Below are positions 22,794 through 31,077 of a stretch of 64,000 nt of DNA, piece by piece. The notes under the pieces were generated by a model, which was not told the DNA's origin, did not search any database, and worked only from the letters and a program-made list of their open reading frames with translations. The stretch is from Cellulomonas gilvus ATCC 13127 (lineage in GTDB: Bacteria > Actinomycetota > Actinomycetes > Actinomycetales > Cellulomonadaceae), in the NCBI RefSeq assembly GCF_000218545.1, contig NC_015671.1, positions 682,001 through 746,000 on the forward strand, given 5' to 3'. Both the position numbers and the translations under genes were made by a program. Position 1 is the stretch's first letter. Each line of letters opens with the position of its first letter.

Positions 22794-22821
22794 CCTTGTG
22801 CTCCTTCGTCGTCCGGCTCTA

Positions 22822-22840
22822 CGGTTGAGAATATCAACCG
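22822..22840. promoter_or_regulatory. Palindromic operator between HxlR gene and hydrolase
   Basis: CGGTTGA at 22822-22828 and TCAACCG at 22834-22840 form a perfect 7-bp inverted repeat around GAATA. It is AT-rich against a GC-rich background and lies 20 bases from the hydrolase ATG and 29 from the regulator GTG. The likely site for the divergent HxlR protein to control both genes. Confidence 0.65.
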
Positions 22841-22859
22841 ATCGGCCCGAGGAGCCTCG

Positions 22860-23777
22860 ATGACCCTCCCCGCACCGCAGTGGCTGGACCTCGACCTGTA
22901 CCCCTTCGACCGTGCGGTGCACGAGGTGGGGGGCCATCGCGTCCACGTCGTCGACCACGGCACGGGGCCCACGCTCCTGCTGCTGCACGGCAACCCGACG
23001 TGGTCGTTCGTGTGGCGCGGCGTGATCACCGAGCTCGCCCCCGACCACCGGTGCGTCGCCCCCGACCTGCCCGGCTTCGGCCTGTCGCAGGCGCCCGCGG
23101 GGTTCGACGGCCGGGCCGAGTCGATCGCGGACGTGCTCGCCGAGCTGGTGGTCGCCATGGACCTGCGGGACGTGGTGCTGGTGGTGCAGGACTGGGGCGG
23201 ACCGATCGGGCTCGACCTGGCCCAGCGCATGCCGGACCGGTTCCGGGGGCTGGTGATCGGCAACACCTGGGCATGGCCCGTCACGGGCGACCCGCACTTC
23301 GAGCGGTTCTCGGCGCTGCTGGGCGGGCGGGTGGGTGCGTGGCTCATCCGGCGGCTGAACCTGGTGGTGCGCGGCCTCATCCCCGCGGGTCATCGTCGGC
23401 GCCGCCCCACGCGCGCCGAGATGCGGCACTACCGGCACGCGCTCGGCACCCCGGCCCGGCGCCAGGCGTCCGCGGTGCTCCCGCGCGAGATCGTGGCCGC
23501 GGCGCCGTTCCTGGCGCGCGTCGAGGCCGGGCTCGTGGCGCTGCGGACGCTGCCCGCGCTGCTGGTCTGGGCGGACCGGGACATCGCGTTCCGCCGCACC
23601 GAGCTGGAGCGCTGGCGGCGGGAGCTGCCGGGCGCGCGCACGGTCGAACTTCCCGGAGCGGGGCACTACCTGCAGTCGGACGCGCCGCAGGAGTTCGCCG
23701 CCGCGGTCCGCGCGTTCGTCGCGCAGGACCTCGGCGCCGCGGTCGGCACGGCGCACGACGAGGAGGCGCGCGCGTGA
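22860..23777 (+). CDS. Haloalkane dehalogenase-like alpha/beta hydrolase
   Basis: Alpha/beta-hydrolase of 305 residues with an aspartate nucleophile, the haloalkane-dehalogenase arrangement. HGNPTWS holds Asn45 (halide-binding position); Asp111 is in QDWGG, followed by the second halide-binding Trp; the catalytic His269 is in GAGHYLQSD. Together these suggest hydrolytic removal of halide from small alkyl halides. Physiological substrates of this family are mostly unknown, and the cap region decides specificity, so the activity is a prediction. GAGGAG lies upstream of ATG 22860. Under probable HxlR control, and overlaps the next gene (GTGA). Confidence 0.8.
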   Translation: MTLPAPQWLDLDLYPFDRAVHEVGGHRVHVVDHGTGPTLLLLHGNPTWSFVWRGVITELAPDHRCVAPDLPGFGLSQAPAGFDGRAESIADVLAELVVAMDLRDVVLVVQDWGGPIGLDLAQRMPDRFRGLVIGNTWAWPVTGDPHFERFSALLGGRVGAWLIRRLNLVVRGLIPAGHRRRRPTRAEMRHYRHALGTPARRQASAVLPREIVAAAPFLARVEAGLVALRTLPALLVWADRDIAFRRTELERWRRELPGARTVELPGAGHYLQSDAPQEFAAAVRAFVAQDLGAAVGTAHDEEARA

Positions 23778-24097
23778 CCGAGCCGGACCCCGCCGAGCTG
23801 TTCGAGGACGTCGTCGAGGCGCTCACGGCCCAGGGTGCGCGCAGCGGCCGGATGATGGGCCGCCCCATGCTCTCGATCGGGGGTCGGATGCTCGCGTGCC
23901 TCGACGACGGTGTGCTGGGGGTACGGCTGGGCGCCGGCAGCGCCGAGCACACCGCGGCGCTCGCGCTGCCGGACTCCGCGCTGTTCAGCCCGGGCCGCAG
24001 CCGCCGGCAGTTCCGTGACTGGGTGGCGCTCGCACCCACCGCGGGCGAGCACTGGGTGCCGTACGCCGAGGCCGCGCTGCGCCGCCTCACGGCGTGA
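23774..24097 (+). CDS. TfoX N-terminal domain protein
   Basis: Small cytosolic protein of 107 residues consisting only of a TfoX_N-like domain (RMMGRPMLSIGGRMLACLDDGVLGVRLG, then RQFRDWVAL). The C-terminal TfoX domain linked to competence in gamma-proteobacteria is absent. Start GTG 23774 overlaps the hydrolase stop by four bases, so they are probably co-translated and share the HxlR control. Function unknown. Confidence 0.7.
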   Translation: MTEPDPAELFEDVVEALTAQGARSGRMMGRPMLSIGGRMLACLDDGVLGVRLGAGSAEHTAALALPDSALFSPGRSRRQFRDWVALAPTAGEHWVPYAEAALRRLTA

Positions 24098-24104
24098 ACG
24101 CTCG

Positions 24105-24178
24105 TGCCCCCGGCGGGGCTCGAACCCGCACTACGCCGGGTTTAAGCCGGCCGCCTCTGCCAGTTGGGCTACGGGGGC
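24105..24178 (-). tRNA. tRNA with UAA anticodon and short variable loop
   Basis: A complete 74-base cloverleaf on the minus strand: acceptor GCCCCCG/CGGGGGC with discriminator A, U8, three-pair D stem with GG in the loop, anticodon stem GCCGG/CCGGC with loop CTTAAAC (anticodon TAA, U33 and A37 present), five-base variable loop GTAGT, T stem GCGGG/CCCGC with loop TTCGAGC. CCA is not encoded. By anticodon it would read UUA (Leu), but bacterial tRNA-Leu normally has a long variable arm, so charging identity is doubtful. It lies between convergent protein genes. Confidence 0.85.
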
Positions 24179-24216
24179 GCGGTCAGCATCCTGCCGCACG
24201 CGGTGGCGGCGCGGTC

Positions 24217-25110
24217 TCAGGCCAGGCCGGCCGCGCTCTCGGCGTCCTCGATCTGCGCCGTCCACTCGCGCTTGGTGCTGCGCCACCCCTCGTCGTCGAC
24301 GCCGGTCCGCCAGTAGCCCGAGGCCGAGAGGTCCGCGCGCGCGACGCCTCGCTCGAGCCGCAGGTAGCGCCGGATCTCGCGGACCGCACCCGCCTCGCCG
24401 TGCACGAACGCCCCGACCCGGCCGCCGGGCCACGGGAGCGCGAGCGTCGCCTCGACCAGCCGGCGTCCGGGTGCGGTGTGGTCGGCGTGCAGCCACCGCA
24501 CCTCGACGCCCGGGGGACAGGCGAGTGCGAGCTCGTCGGCCGGGCCGGCGACCTCGACCAGCGCCCACCCGCGCGCCGCGGCGGGGAGGCGCTCGAGCGC
24601 GACCGCGACGGCCGGGAGCGCGCTCGCGTCGCCGACGAGCAGGTGGTGGTCCACGTCGGGCGACGGCGACCACGCGCCGCCCGGGCCGAGCACGAGCACC
24701 TCGTCGCCGGATGCGGCCGCCGCGGCCCACGGACCCGCGAGGCCGACGGTGCCGTGCACGACGACGTCGAGCGTCAGCTCACGTGTCGTCGGGTCGTAGG
24801 CGCGGACGGTGTACGCGCGCAGCCGCGGGACCACGTCGGCCGGCAGCGTGGCCCGCACGGCGTCGAGGTCCAGCCGGCCGTCGGCGCCCCGCGGCCGCGG
24901 TCCCGCGGGCAGGAACATGAGCTTGACGTAGGCGTCGGCGTGCGGGTCCGGCACGAATACGGACATCCCCGGGCCGCCGACAACGAGCCGCACGAGCCCG
25001 GGTGTGAGGCGCTCGCTGCGCAGCACGTGGGCGAGCACGGGCGCCGGGCGGGCGCGCGGGCCGCGGGCCGCCTCGCCGCGCGGCGGGACGGAGGCGGGCG
25101 GGAGGGTCAC
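24217..25110 (-). CDS. Siderophore-interacting protein (ferric-siderophore reductase)
   Basis: FAD-dependent, NAD(P)H-using flavoprotein that releases iron from imported ferric siderophores. About 297 residues. FAD-binding part with RAYTVRAYDPTTRELTLDVVVHG at about 90-112, followed by GLAGPWAAAA and a C-terminal SIP domain (LLVGDASALPAVAVALERLP; GGRVGAFVHGEAGAVREIRRYLR; SGYWRTGVDDEGWR). Start GTG 25110 sits 8 bases after the -10-like TAGGCT (25124-25119, minus strand), so it is probably leaderless. The MarR gene lies upstream on the same strand, 11 bases away, and may regulate it. Confidence 0.9.
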   Translation of the reverse strand: MTLPPASVPPRGEAARGPRARPAPVLAHVLRSERLTPGLVRLVVGGPGMSVFVPDPHADAYVKLMFLPAGPRPRGADGRLDLDAVRATLPADVVPRLRAYTVRAYDPTTRELTLDVVVHGTVGLAGPWAAAAASGDEVLVLGPGGAWSPSPDVDHHLLVGDASALPAVAVALERLPAAARGWALVEVAGPADELALACPPGVEVRWLHADHTAPGRRLVEATLALPWPGGRVGAFVHGEAGAVREIRRYLRLERGVARADLSASGYWRTGVDDEGWRSTKREWTAQIEDAESAAGLA

Positions 25111-25121
25111 GGTGCGCGAGC

Positions 25122-25571
25122 CTAACCGCGCTTCTTGTCGATGCTCGCGTCGAGCGACGCGTTGAGGTGCTGCAGCGAGCCCGCGAGCGAGGTCAGCTCG
25201 TCGGACGTCCAGCTCCCCAGGACGTCGGCGTAGACCTCCCACCGCGCGGCGCGGCTGTGCTCGAGCGCGTCGCGGCCCGCCGCCGAGATCGCGATGACCG
25301 AGCGGCGCGCGTCGGCCTCGTCCCGCCCGCGCTCGACGAACCCCGCCTCCTCGAGCTGCAGCACCTGGCGGGTCACGGTCGAGGCGTCCAGGCGAAGGTG
25401 GTCCGCGATCTCGTGCAGGCCCGCGGGTCCGTGCTCGTCCAGGCGGCTGAGCGTGAGGTACGCCGAGCGCTCGAGCGTGCCCTCGAGGCGGCGCGAGCGG
25501 CGGCGGTTGCGGTCCGCCAGGCGCAGCAGGAGCGCGACCTGGCGCTCGACGTCCGGGATGGCGGGGTCCAT
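25122..25571 (-). CDS. MarR-family transcriptional regulator
   Basis: Dimeric winged-helix regulator, 149 residues. The core is visible: HEIADHLRLDASTVTRQVLQLEEAGFVERGRDEADARRSVIAISAAGRDALE at about 52-103, flanked by dimerisation helices. No cysteine sensor. It sits just upstream of the siderophore reductase on the same strand and downstream of an ABC operon in the opposite direction of reading. Its target and ligand are not evident, but co-location makes iron or antibiotic stress plausible. Confidence 0.85.
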   Translation of the reverse strand: MDPAIPDVERQVALLLRLADRNRRRSRRLEGTLERSAYLTLSRLDEHGPAGLHEIADHLRLDASTVTRQVLQLEEAGFVERGRDEADARRSVIAISAAGRDALEHSRAARWEVYADVLGSWTSDELTSLAGSLQHLNASLDASIDKKRG

Positions 25572-25624
25572 GCGTGCTCCTCGTCGGCGGTCCGGCGCCC
25601 AGCGTAGGGGCCCGCACGCACGGA

Positions 25625-25655
25625 CGGCCCCGCGGACGCGAGGTCCGCGGGGCCG
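25625..25655 (-). terminator. Terminator after the ABC permease gene
   Basis: Perfect 13-bp inverted repeat (CGGCCCCGCGGAC with GTCCGCGGGGCCG, five-base loop) 20 bases past the permease stop on the minus strand. Confidence 0.7.
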
Positions 25656-25674
25656 CCCGGTGCGGCTCAGCTGA

Positions 25675-26532
25675 TCAGGCGTCGCGTCGCTTGAGCAGCA
25701 CGGCGGCCACGGCCAGCAGCACGAGCACCCAGCCGACGAGCACGGCGTAGCCGCCCCACGCGCTCAGCTCGATGCCCCTGCCCATCTGGTCGTTCATCGC
25801 GTCGATCATCTCCTGCGGCTGGGCCACCCGATAGCCGGCCGAGGCCGGCATGAACGGCCGCACGTACTCCAGCGGGCGCCACGGGATCGCCAGCACCGCG
25901 TTCTCGACCACCAGGAGCAGACCGAGCACGGAGGCCATCGCCGCGGCCGAGTGGCGCAGGAGCGCGCCGAACGCGAACGCGAAGACCGTGATGGTGGCCA
26001 GGTACAGCGCGTTCCCGAACAGGACACGCACGGTCTCGGCGTCGCCGAGGTCGAGCGCGACGTTCTTGGGGCTGAGGATCGGGGTCTGCACGGCTGCCGC
26101 GAGCGCGACGACGACGGTCGCGATCACCATCATGGATCCGCCGAGCACCACGAGCTTGGCCCACAGGACGGGGGTGCGCCGTGGGGCTGCCGAGAGGCTC
26201 GCCCGGATCATGCCCGTCGTGTACTCGCCCGTGATCGTGAGCACGCCCAGCACCACCACCGCGAGCGACGCGAGGTTGACGGCGACCGAGTAGGGCACCA
26301 GCGCAGGAAGCCCGTCGCCGGCGTCCATCTCGCCGACGTTCTGCGCGATGATCAGGCTGATCAACGCGACCAGTGCGACGACCACGACCGCCATGACCGA
26401 GACCGTCCACACGGTCGAGCGCACGGTCCAGAACTTGATCCACTCGGACCTGACCAGCCGGGGGAACGTCACGCCGGGCTTGGCGGGGATGCCCTCGGGC
26501 ACGGGGGTGGGCGTCAGCGTCGCGGCGCTCAT
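25675..26532 (-). CDS. ABC-2 type transporter permease
   Basis: Membrane subunit of a two-gene ABC exporter, 285 residues. An N-terminal cytosolic segment (RLVRSEWIKFWTVRSTVW, the typical ABC-2 start) precedes six predicted helices, including LAVVVLGVLTITGEYTTGMIRASL with the conserved E-TGMI motif. Ends RRDA after the last helix. ATG 26532 overlaps the ATPase stop by four bases. The substrate is unknown; related systems export lipids or give resistance to antibiotics or bacteriocins. Confidence 0.88.
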   Translation of the reverse strand: MSAATLTPTPVPEGIPAKPGVTFPRLVRSEWIKFWTVRSTVWTVSVMAVVVVALVALISLIIAQNVGEMDAGDGLPALVPYSVAVNLASLAVVVLGVLTITGEYTTGMIRASLSAAPRRTPVLWAKLVVLGGSMMVIATVVVALAAAVQTPILSPKNVALDLGDAETVRVLFGNALYLATITVFAFAFGALLRHSAAAMASVLGLLLVVENAVLAIPWRPLEYVRPFMPASAGYRVAQPQEMIDAMNDQMGRGIELSAWGGYAVLVGWVLVLLAVAAVLLKRRDA

Positions 26533-27512
26533 CGGGTGGTCTCCTTGGCGAGTGCGGGCTTCGGGGCCTCGGCCTGTGCCGGCTCCGACGAGCCGGCCGC
26601 GGGCTCGGCGATCGCGGAGTGGTACTCGACCGAGTCCTGGGTCAGGGACATGAACGCCTCCTCGAGCGAGCCCGAGACGGGCGTGAGCTCGTGCAGCGTG
26701 ATCCCCGCGGCGGCCGCCGCGTCGCCGATCTGCGGCGCCGACGAGCCGAGGACCTCGAGCAGCCCGGGCTCGAGCGGGTTGACGACGACGTCGGGCCCCG
26801 CGACCAGCTGCGCGAGCTGCGTGGCCTGCGGTGAGCGCACGCGGACCGATGCGCGCGTGCTGCGCGCGACGATCTCGTCGACCGGCCCGTCCGCGACGAT
26901 CTTGCCGCGGCCGATGACGATCAGGTGGTCGGCGGTCAGCGCCATCTCGCTCATGAGGTGCGAGGACAGGAACACCGTGCGGCCCTGCGAGGCCAGGTGC
27001 TTGACCAGGTTGCGCACCCACAGCACACCCTCGGGGTCGAGCCCGTTGACGGGCTCGTCGAGGATCAGCGTGCGCGGGTCGCCGAGCAGCGCGGCCGCGA
27101 TGCCGAGCCGCTGGCCCATGCCGAGCGAGAACCCGCCCACGCGGCGCTTGGCGACGCTCTGCAGGCCCGTCATCTCGATGACGGTGTTGACGCGCTTGTC
27201 GCCGATGCCGTGCGTCGCGGCGAGCGCCCGCAGGTGGTTGCGCGCGCTGCGGCCGGTGTGGACCGCCTTGGCCTCGAGGAGCGCTCCGACCTCCGTGAGC
27301 GGCGACGCGTGGTGCGCGTAGGGCTTGCCGTTGACGGTCACGGCGCCGTGCGTGGGCCGGTCGAGGCCCACGATCATGCGCATGGTCGTCGACTTCCCGG
27401 CGCCGTTCGGGCCGAGAAAGCCGGTGACCTTGCCGGGCTGGACGGAGAAGGAGATGCCGTCGACAGCGGTCTTGCTGCCGTAGCGCTTGGTGAGGTTCTG
27501 GGCCTCGATCAT
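26529..27512 (-). CDS. ABC transporter ATP-binding protein
   Basis: Cytosolic ATPase subunit of the exporter with the permease at 25675. It has 327 residues. Walker A GPNGAGKST at about 35-43, signature FSLGMGQRLGIAAAL near 135, Walker B LILDEPVNGLDPEG near 155, and a C-terminal extension of about 100 residues after the core (DrrA-like), rich in Ala/Glu at the end. Order and overlap indicate one operon. Typical of drug-resistance or lantibiotic-immunity-type ABC-2 systems; specificity cannot be told. Confidence 0.92.
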   Translation of the reverse strand: MIEAQNLTKRYGSKTAVDGISFSVQPGKVTGFLGPNGAGKSTTMRMIVGLDRPTHGAVTVNGKPYAHHASPLTEVGALLEAKAVHTGRSARNHLRALAATHGIGDKRVNTVIEMTGLQSVAKRRVGGFSLGMGQRLGIAAALLGDPRTLILDEPVNGLDPEGVLWVRNLVKHLASQGRTVFLSSHLMSEMALTADHLIVIGRGKIVADGPVDEIVARSTRASVRVRSPQATQLAQLVAGPDVVVNPLEPGLLEVLGSSAPQIGDAAAAAGITLHELTPVSGSLEEAFMSLTQDSVEYHSAIAEPAAGSSEPAQAEAPKPALAKETTR

Positions 27513-27728
27513 CGCGGGGTCCTCGGGTCGGTGACGCGGACGTGGACGACCCTACGGGGCGGACGGAGGTCACGGACATACGACCGTGGGAGGACTTCGG
27601 GGTCGCGCGAGTGGGGGAAGTCCCTGATCCTGACCCTGAGGCGCGCCGCCAGGGAACCGACCGGGCGGCCGGCACGTTCAGCACCTACAGACCAGCGCCG
27701 TCCGGCGCAGGCCGACCAGGAGGACACC

Positions 27729-28532
27729 GTGGCGAACCCCGTGTTCAGCAACAGCCCCGTGTTCGGCGAGCGGACACGAGGGGGCGGGACGCTCGTCGCC
27801 CCGTCGACGATCGATGCCGCCTCGCTCGACCGGATGTACGGCGCACCCGCCGCCACCACGCGCGAGACCGGCCGGATGACGTACGACGACGTCATCATGA
27901 AGACCGGCGGGCTGCTCGCGCTGCTCGTCGTCGTGGCCGCCGGCAGCTGGGCGCTCGTCGAGACGCTCCCGTGGCTGTGGATCGCGGGCGCGGTGGTCGG
28001 GCTGGTGCTCGGCCTCGTCAACGCGTTCAAGCGTGAGCCCAGCCCCGTCCTGATCACGCTCTACACCGTCGCGCAGGGCGTGTTCCTCGGCGGGATCAGC
28101 GCGTTCTACGAGGCCGCGTGGAACGGCGTCGTCGGTCAGGCCGTGCTGGCGACCGTCGCGGTGTTCGCGACGTCGCTGTTCCTGTTCCGGTCCGGCCGCG
28201 TCCGGGTCACGCCCAAGTTCACGCGCTGGCTCCTGGTCGCGATGGTCGGCTACCTGGTGTTCTCGCTGCTCAACTTCGGCCTCGCGGTGTTCGGCGTGGG
28301 CGACGGCGCGTTCGGGCCGCTGCGCAGCGGCTGGCTCGGCGTGGTCGTCGGCCTGGTCGCGGTCGGCCTGGCCGCCGCGAGCCTGATCGTGGACTTCGAC
28401 GCGATCAAGCGCGGGGTCGAGGGCGGCGCGCCGCGCAAGATGGCCTGGGCCGCGGCGTTCGGTCTCATGGTCACGCTCATCTGGCTGTACCTGGAGCTGC
28501 TGCGCCTGCTGGCGATCATCCGCGGCGACTGA
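27729..28532 (+). CDS. Bax inhibitor-1/YccA-family membrane protein
   Basis: Integral membrane protein of 267 residues with about seven helices, of the actinobacterial Bax1-I type: N-terminal SNSPVF motif and MTYDDVIMKTGGLLAL before the first helix, and the C-terminal DFDAIKRGVEGGAPRKMAWAAAFGLMVTLIWLYLELLRLL with the conserved aspartates. GTG 27729 has AGGAGGA upstream. Family members conduct or regulate Ca2+ or protons in other organisms; the role in actinobacteria is unclear. Confidence 0.9.
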   Translation: MANPVFSNSPVFGERTRGGGTLVAPSTIDAASLDRMYGAPAATTRETGRMTYDDVIMKTGGLLALLVVVAAGSWALVETLPWLWIAGAVVGLVLGLVNAFKREPSPVLITLYTVAQGVFLGGISAFYEAAWNGVVGQAVLATVAVFATSLFLFRSGRVRVTPKFTRWLLVAMVGYLVFSLLNFGLAVFGVGDGAFGPLRSGWLGVVVGLVAVGLAAASLIVDFDAIKRGVEGGAPRKMAWAAAFGLMVTLIWLYLELLRLLAIIRGD

Positions 28533-28598
28533 CGCCGCACGCGCACGCGGACCACGGGTCCGCCCGAGCCACCCGTCGACCCCCGCTAGGGTCGGCGG

Positions 28599-29588
28599 GT
28601 GGCTCTCTTCGACCTCCCGCTGACCGAGCTCGAGCGTTACCTCCCGGAGCTCGACGAGCCCGCCGACCTGGACGAGTTCTGGGCCTCGACCCTGGCGCAG
28701 GCCCGCCGGCACGACGTGCTGGTCGACGCGCGCCCCGTGGACACGGGTCTGCGGCTGATCGACACCACCGACCTGACGTTCGCGGGCTTCGACGGGCAGC
28801 CGGTGCGCGCCTGGGTCACGCGGCCCGCGGGCTCGTCGGGTGACGTGCTGCCCGCGGTGGTCGAGTACATCGGCTACAACGGCGGCCGCGGGTTCGCGCA
28901 CGAGCACCTGGCGTGGGCCGCGGCGGGCTACGTGCACCTGCTCATGGACACGCGCGGCCAGGGCTCGTTGTGGGGCACGGGGGCGCACACGCCCGACGAG
29001 GCGGGCTCAGGGCCGGCGGCGCCCGGGTTCATGACCCGCGGCATCGAGGACCCCCGGCGGTACTACTACCGCCGTGTGATGACCGACGCCGCGCGCGCCG
29101 TGGACGCGGTGCGCGCGCTGCCCGGTGTCGACGCCGCACGCGTCGCGGTCGCGGGCACCAGCCAGGGCGGCGGGCTCGCGCTCGCGGCCGCCGGGCTGTC
29201 CGACGGGCTCGTCGCCGTGATGCCCGACGTGCCGTTCCTGTGCCACTTCCGGCGCGCGGTGGATGTCACCGACGGCTTCCCGTACCAGGAGCTCGTGCAG
29301 TACCTGTCCGTGCACCGGGGCACCGCCGAGCGCGTCTTCCGCACGCTGTCCTACGTCGACGCCGTGCACCTGGGCCGGCGGGCCGACGCGCCCGCGCTGT
29401 TCAGCGTCGCGCTGCGGGACGACATCTGCCCGCCGTCCACCGTGTTCGCGGCGTACAACCACTACGCGGGGCTCGCGCCGCAGCGGCCCGAGACCGCGAT
29501 CGAGGTGTACGAGTTCAACCGCCACGAGGGCGGGCAGGGCTACCAGCTGGACCGGCAGCTGCGCTGGTTGGCGGCCCTGGTCGGCTGA
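28599..29588 (+). CDS. CE7 acetyl xylan / cephalosporin-C esterase
   Basis: Alpha/beta-hydrolase of the AXE1 family (329 residues) that removes acetyl groups from xylo-oligosaccharides and related small acetates. Triad: Ser188 in GTSQGGG, Asp274 or Asp275 in ALRDDICPPS, His309 in NRHEGGQ. Other family marks are RPAG...PAVVEYIGYNGGRG and MDTRGQGSLWG. There is no signal peptide, so it acts inside the cell on imported oligosaccharides. It complements the secreted xylanase. GTG 28599 comes 6 bases after TAGGGT (28587-28592), so it is leaderless. Confidence 0.92.
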   Translation: MALFDLPLTELERYLPELDEPADLDEFWASTLAQARRHDVLVDARPVDTGLRLIDTTDLTFAGFDGQPVRAWVTRPAGSSGDVLPAVVEYIGYNGGRGFAHEHLAWAAAGYVHLLMDTRGQGSLWGTGAHTPDEAGSGPAAPGFMTRGIEDPRRYYYRRVMTDAARAVDAVRALPGVDAARVAVAGTSQGGGLALAAAGLSDGLVAVMPDVPFLCHFRRAVDVTDGFPYQELVQYLSVHRGTAERVFRTLSYVDAVHLGRRADAPALFSVALRDDICPPSTVFAAYNHYAGLAPQRPETAIEVYEFNRHEGGQGYQLDRQLRWLAALVG

Positions 29589-29594
29589 TCCGCG

Positions 29595-30431
29595 TCAGCG
29601 CGGGGCCGTGACGAAGATGTCGAACAGGTGCGGGCTGTGCGCGTGCACCAGCACCATGAACACGACCGCGTCGAACAGCAGGTGCACGACGAGGACGTAC
29701 GTGAGCGACTTGGTCCGCGAGAACGTCCAGCCCTGGATCAGCGCGAACGGGATGGTGAGCAGGGGACCCCACGAGCGGTAGCCGAGCTCCCACAGGAACG
29801 AGACGAACACCGCGGCCTGGAGCAGGTTGGCCTGCCACACCGGGAAGTGCCGTCGCAGCAGCGCGAACACCGTGCAGACGAAGAACAGCTCGTCCCACGT
29901 CCCGACGGCGTTGACGCCGACGAACAGGCGCGCGATCTCGTCGGGCTCCACCACGGTGGGCCAGTTGCGGTACGCGCCCGACGACAGGAAGTAGAACGGC
30001 AGCACCAGGTACCCCGCGGCCACGACCACCGCCAGGTAGGACCACTGCCAGCGCGTCCACCTCTGGCCCGTGCGCCACGGGAACCGGATGACCCGGTCGC
30101 CGAACACGTGGTGCGAGAGCACGTACGGGACGACGACCGCCGCACCGAGCGCGACCGCGAAGCGCACGATCGCCGCGTCCGACAGGTCGGCCGCGAGCGG
30201 GATGGTGCTCACGATGCTCATGCCGACGGCGACGACGAGCAGGTCCCGGCCGAGCACGCGGTCCACCGCGAAGGCCAGCAGCACGCCGACGACGAGCGGG
30301 ACGTAGGCCAGGGGCCGCACGTGCACCGCGAACAGCAGGATCGCCGACCCGCACACCAGGACCGCAGCGGCCAGGCGAGCGGCGTGCGCGGGCGCCGTCG
30401 TGGTCGCGGCGTCGCGCACGGTCGAGGTCAT
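29595..30431 (-). CDS. CPBP-like intramembrane protease family protein
   Basis: Polytopic membrane protein of 278 residues with about eight helices. The CPBP (Abi/CAAX protease) pattern can be traced: WDELFFVCTVFALLRRHFP around 165-183 in place of the usual EExxxR motif, a second element in SFLWELGYRSWG, and the HLLFD histidine motif near the end (VVHLLFDAVVF). The first motif has Asp-Glu and lacks the arginine at the standard spacing, so catalytic competence is uncertain. It is convergent with the CE7 esterase. Function unknown. Confidence 0.65.
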   Translation of the reverse strand: MTSTVRDAATTTAPAHAARLAAAVLVCGSAILLFAVHVRPLAYVPLVVGVLLAFAVDRVLGRDLLVVAVGMSIVSTIPLAADLSDAAIVRFAVALGAAVVVPYVLSHHVFGDRVIRFPWRTGQRWTRWQWSYLAVVVAAGYLVLPFYFLSSGAYRNWPTVVEPDEIARLFVGVNAVGTWDELFFVCTVFALLRRHFPVWQANLLQAAVFVSFLWELGYRSWGPLLTIPFALIQGWTFSRTKSLTYVLVVHLLFDAVVFMVLVHAHSPHLFDIFVTAPR

Positions 30432-30593
30432 CGGGCCACCCTGCCAGGCCGCGCCAGGAGCGGCGCGCCGGACGGATGGGGCACGGGCGTCGACCGGAGG
30501 GCGGCGGCCGGTGCGGCGGGTGTGGGCGACGTGCGGCACGATGGTCCGAGCGCGCCCCGGTCGGGCGCACCTGTCGACCTGAGGAGATATGTG

Positions 30594-31001
30594 ATGACTG
30601 CAGCCCTGCCCGAGGTGTCCGGCTCGTTCGGCGAGAAGCCGACGCTGACGTTCCCGGACGCCGCGCCGTCGGGTGAGCTCGAGGTCCTGGTGCTGAGCCG
30701 TGGCGACGGCGAGCTGGTCGAGGCGGGCGACGAGATCGAGGTGCACTACCTCGGTCAGTCGTGGCAGGGCGGGGTGTTCGACAACTCCTACGACCGCCGC
30801 TCGTCGATCAGCTTCCCGATCGGCGTGGGCGCCGTGATCGCGGGCTGGGACGAGGGCCTGGTCGGCCAGCAGGTCGGATCGCGCGTGCTGCTCTCGATCC
30901 CGTCGCACCTGGGCTACGGCGACCGCGGCGTCCCGCAGGCCGGCATCAAGGGCGGCGACACGCTCGTCTTCGTGGTCGACCTGGTGGGCACCAAGCGCTG
31001 A
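30594..31001 (+). CDS. FKBP-type peptidyl-prolyl isomerase
   Basis: Single-domain FKBP of 135 residues, cytosolic (no signal). Core motifs: GDEIEVHYLGQSWQGGVFDNSYDRRSSISFPIG, VIAGWDEGLVGQQVGSRVLLSIPSHLGYGDRG and GGDTLVFVVDLVG, with the ligand-pocket residues (Tyr, Phe-Asp, Val-Ile, Trp) present. Catalyses cis-trans isomerisation of X-Pro bonds. ATG 30594 has GAGGAG 7 bases upstream. Confidence 0.95.
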   Translation: MTAALPEVSGSFGEKPTLTFPDAAPSGELEVLVLSRGDGELVEAGDEIEVHYLGQSWQGGVFDNSYDRRSSISFPIGVGAVIAGWDEGLVGQQVGSRVLLSIPSHLGYGDRGVPQAGIKGGDTLVFVVDLVGTKR

Positions 31002-31018
31002 GGTCCTGACCGTCGGAC

Positions 31019-31060
31019 GCACGAGAGGCGCGACCCCCGCGGGGGCCGCGCCTCTCGTGC
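31019..31060. terminator. Bidirectional terminator between FKBP and terD
   Basis: Perfect 14-bp outer stem (GCACGAGAGGCGCG with CGCGCCTCTCGTGC) enclosing a CCCCCGCGGGGG inner dyad, between two convergent genes. Confidence 0.8.
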
Positions 31061-31077
31061 GCTGCGGAGCGGTCAGG

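Noticed and set aside
24105..24178. bldA-like tRNA-Leu(UUA) developmental switch
   Set aside because: The anticodon fits, but bldA has a long variable arm; this gene has a 5-base variable loop, so the analogy does not hold.
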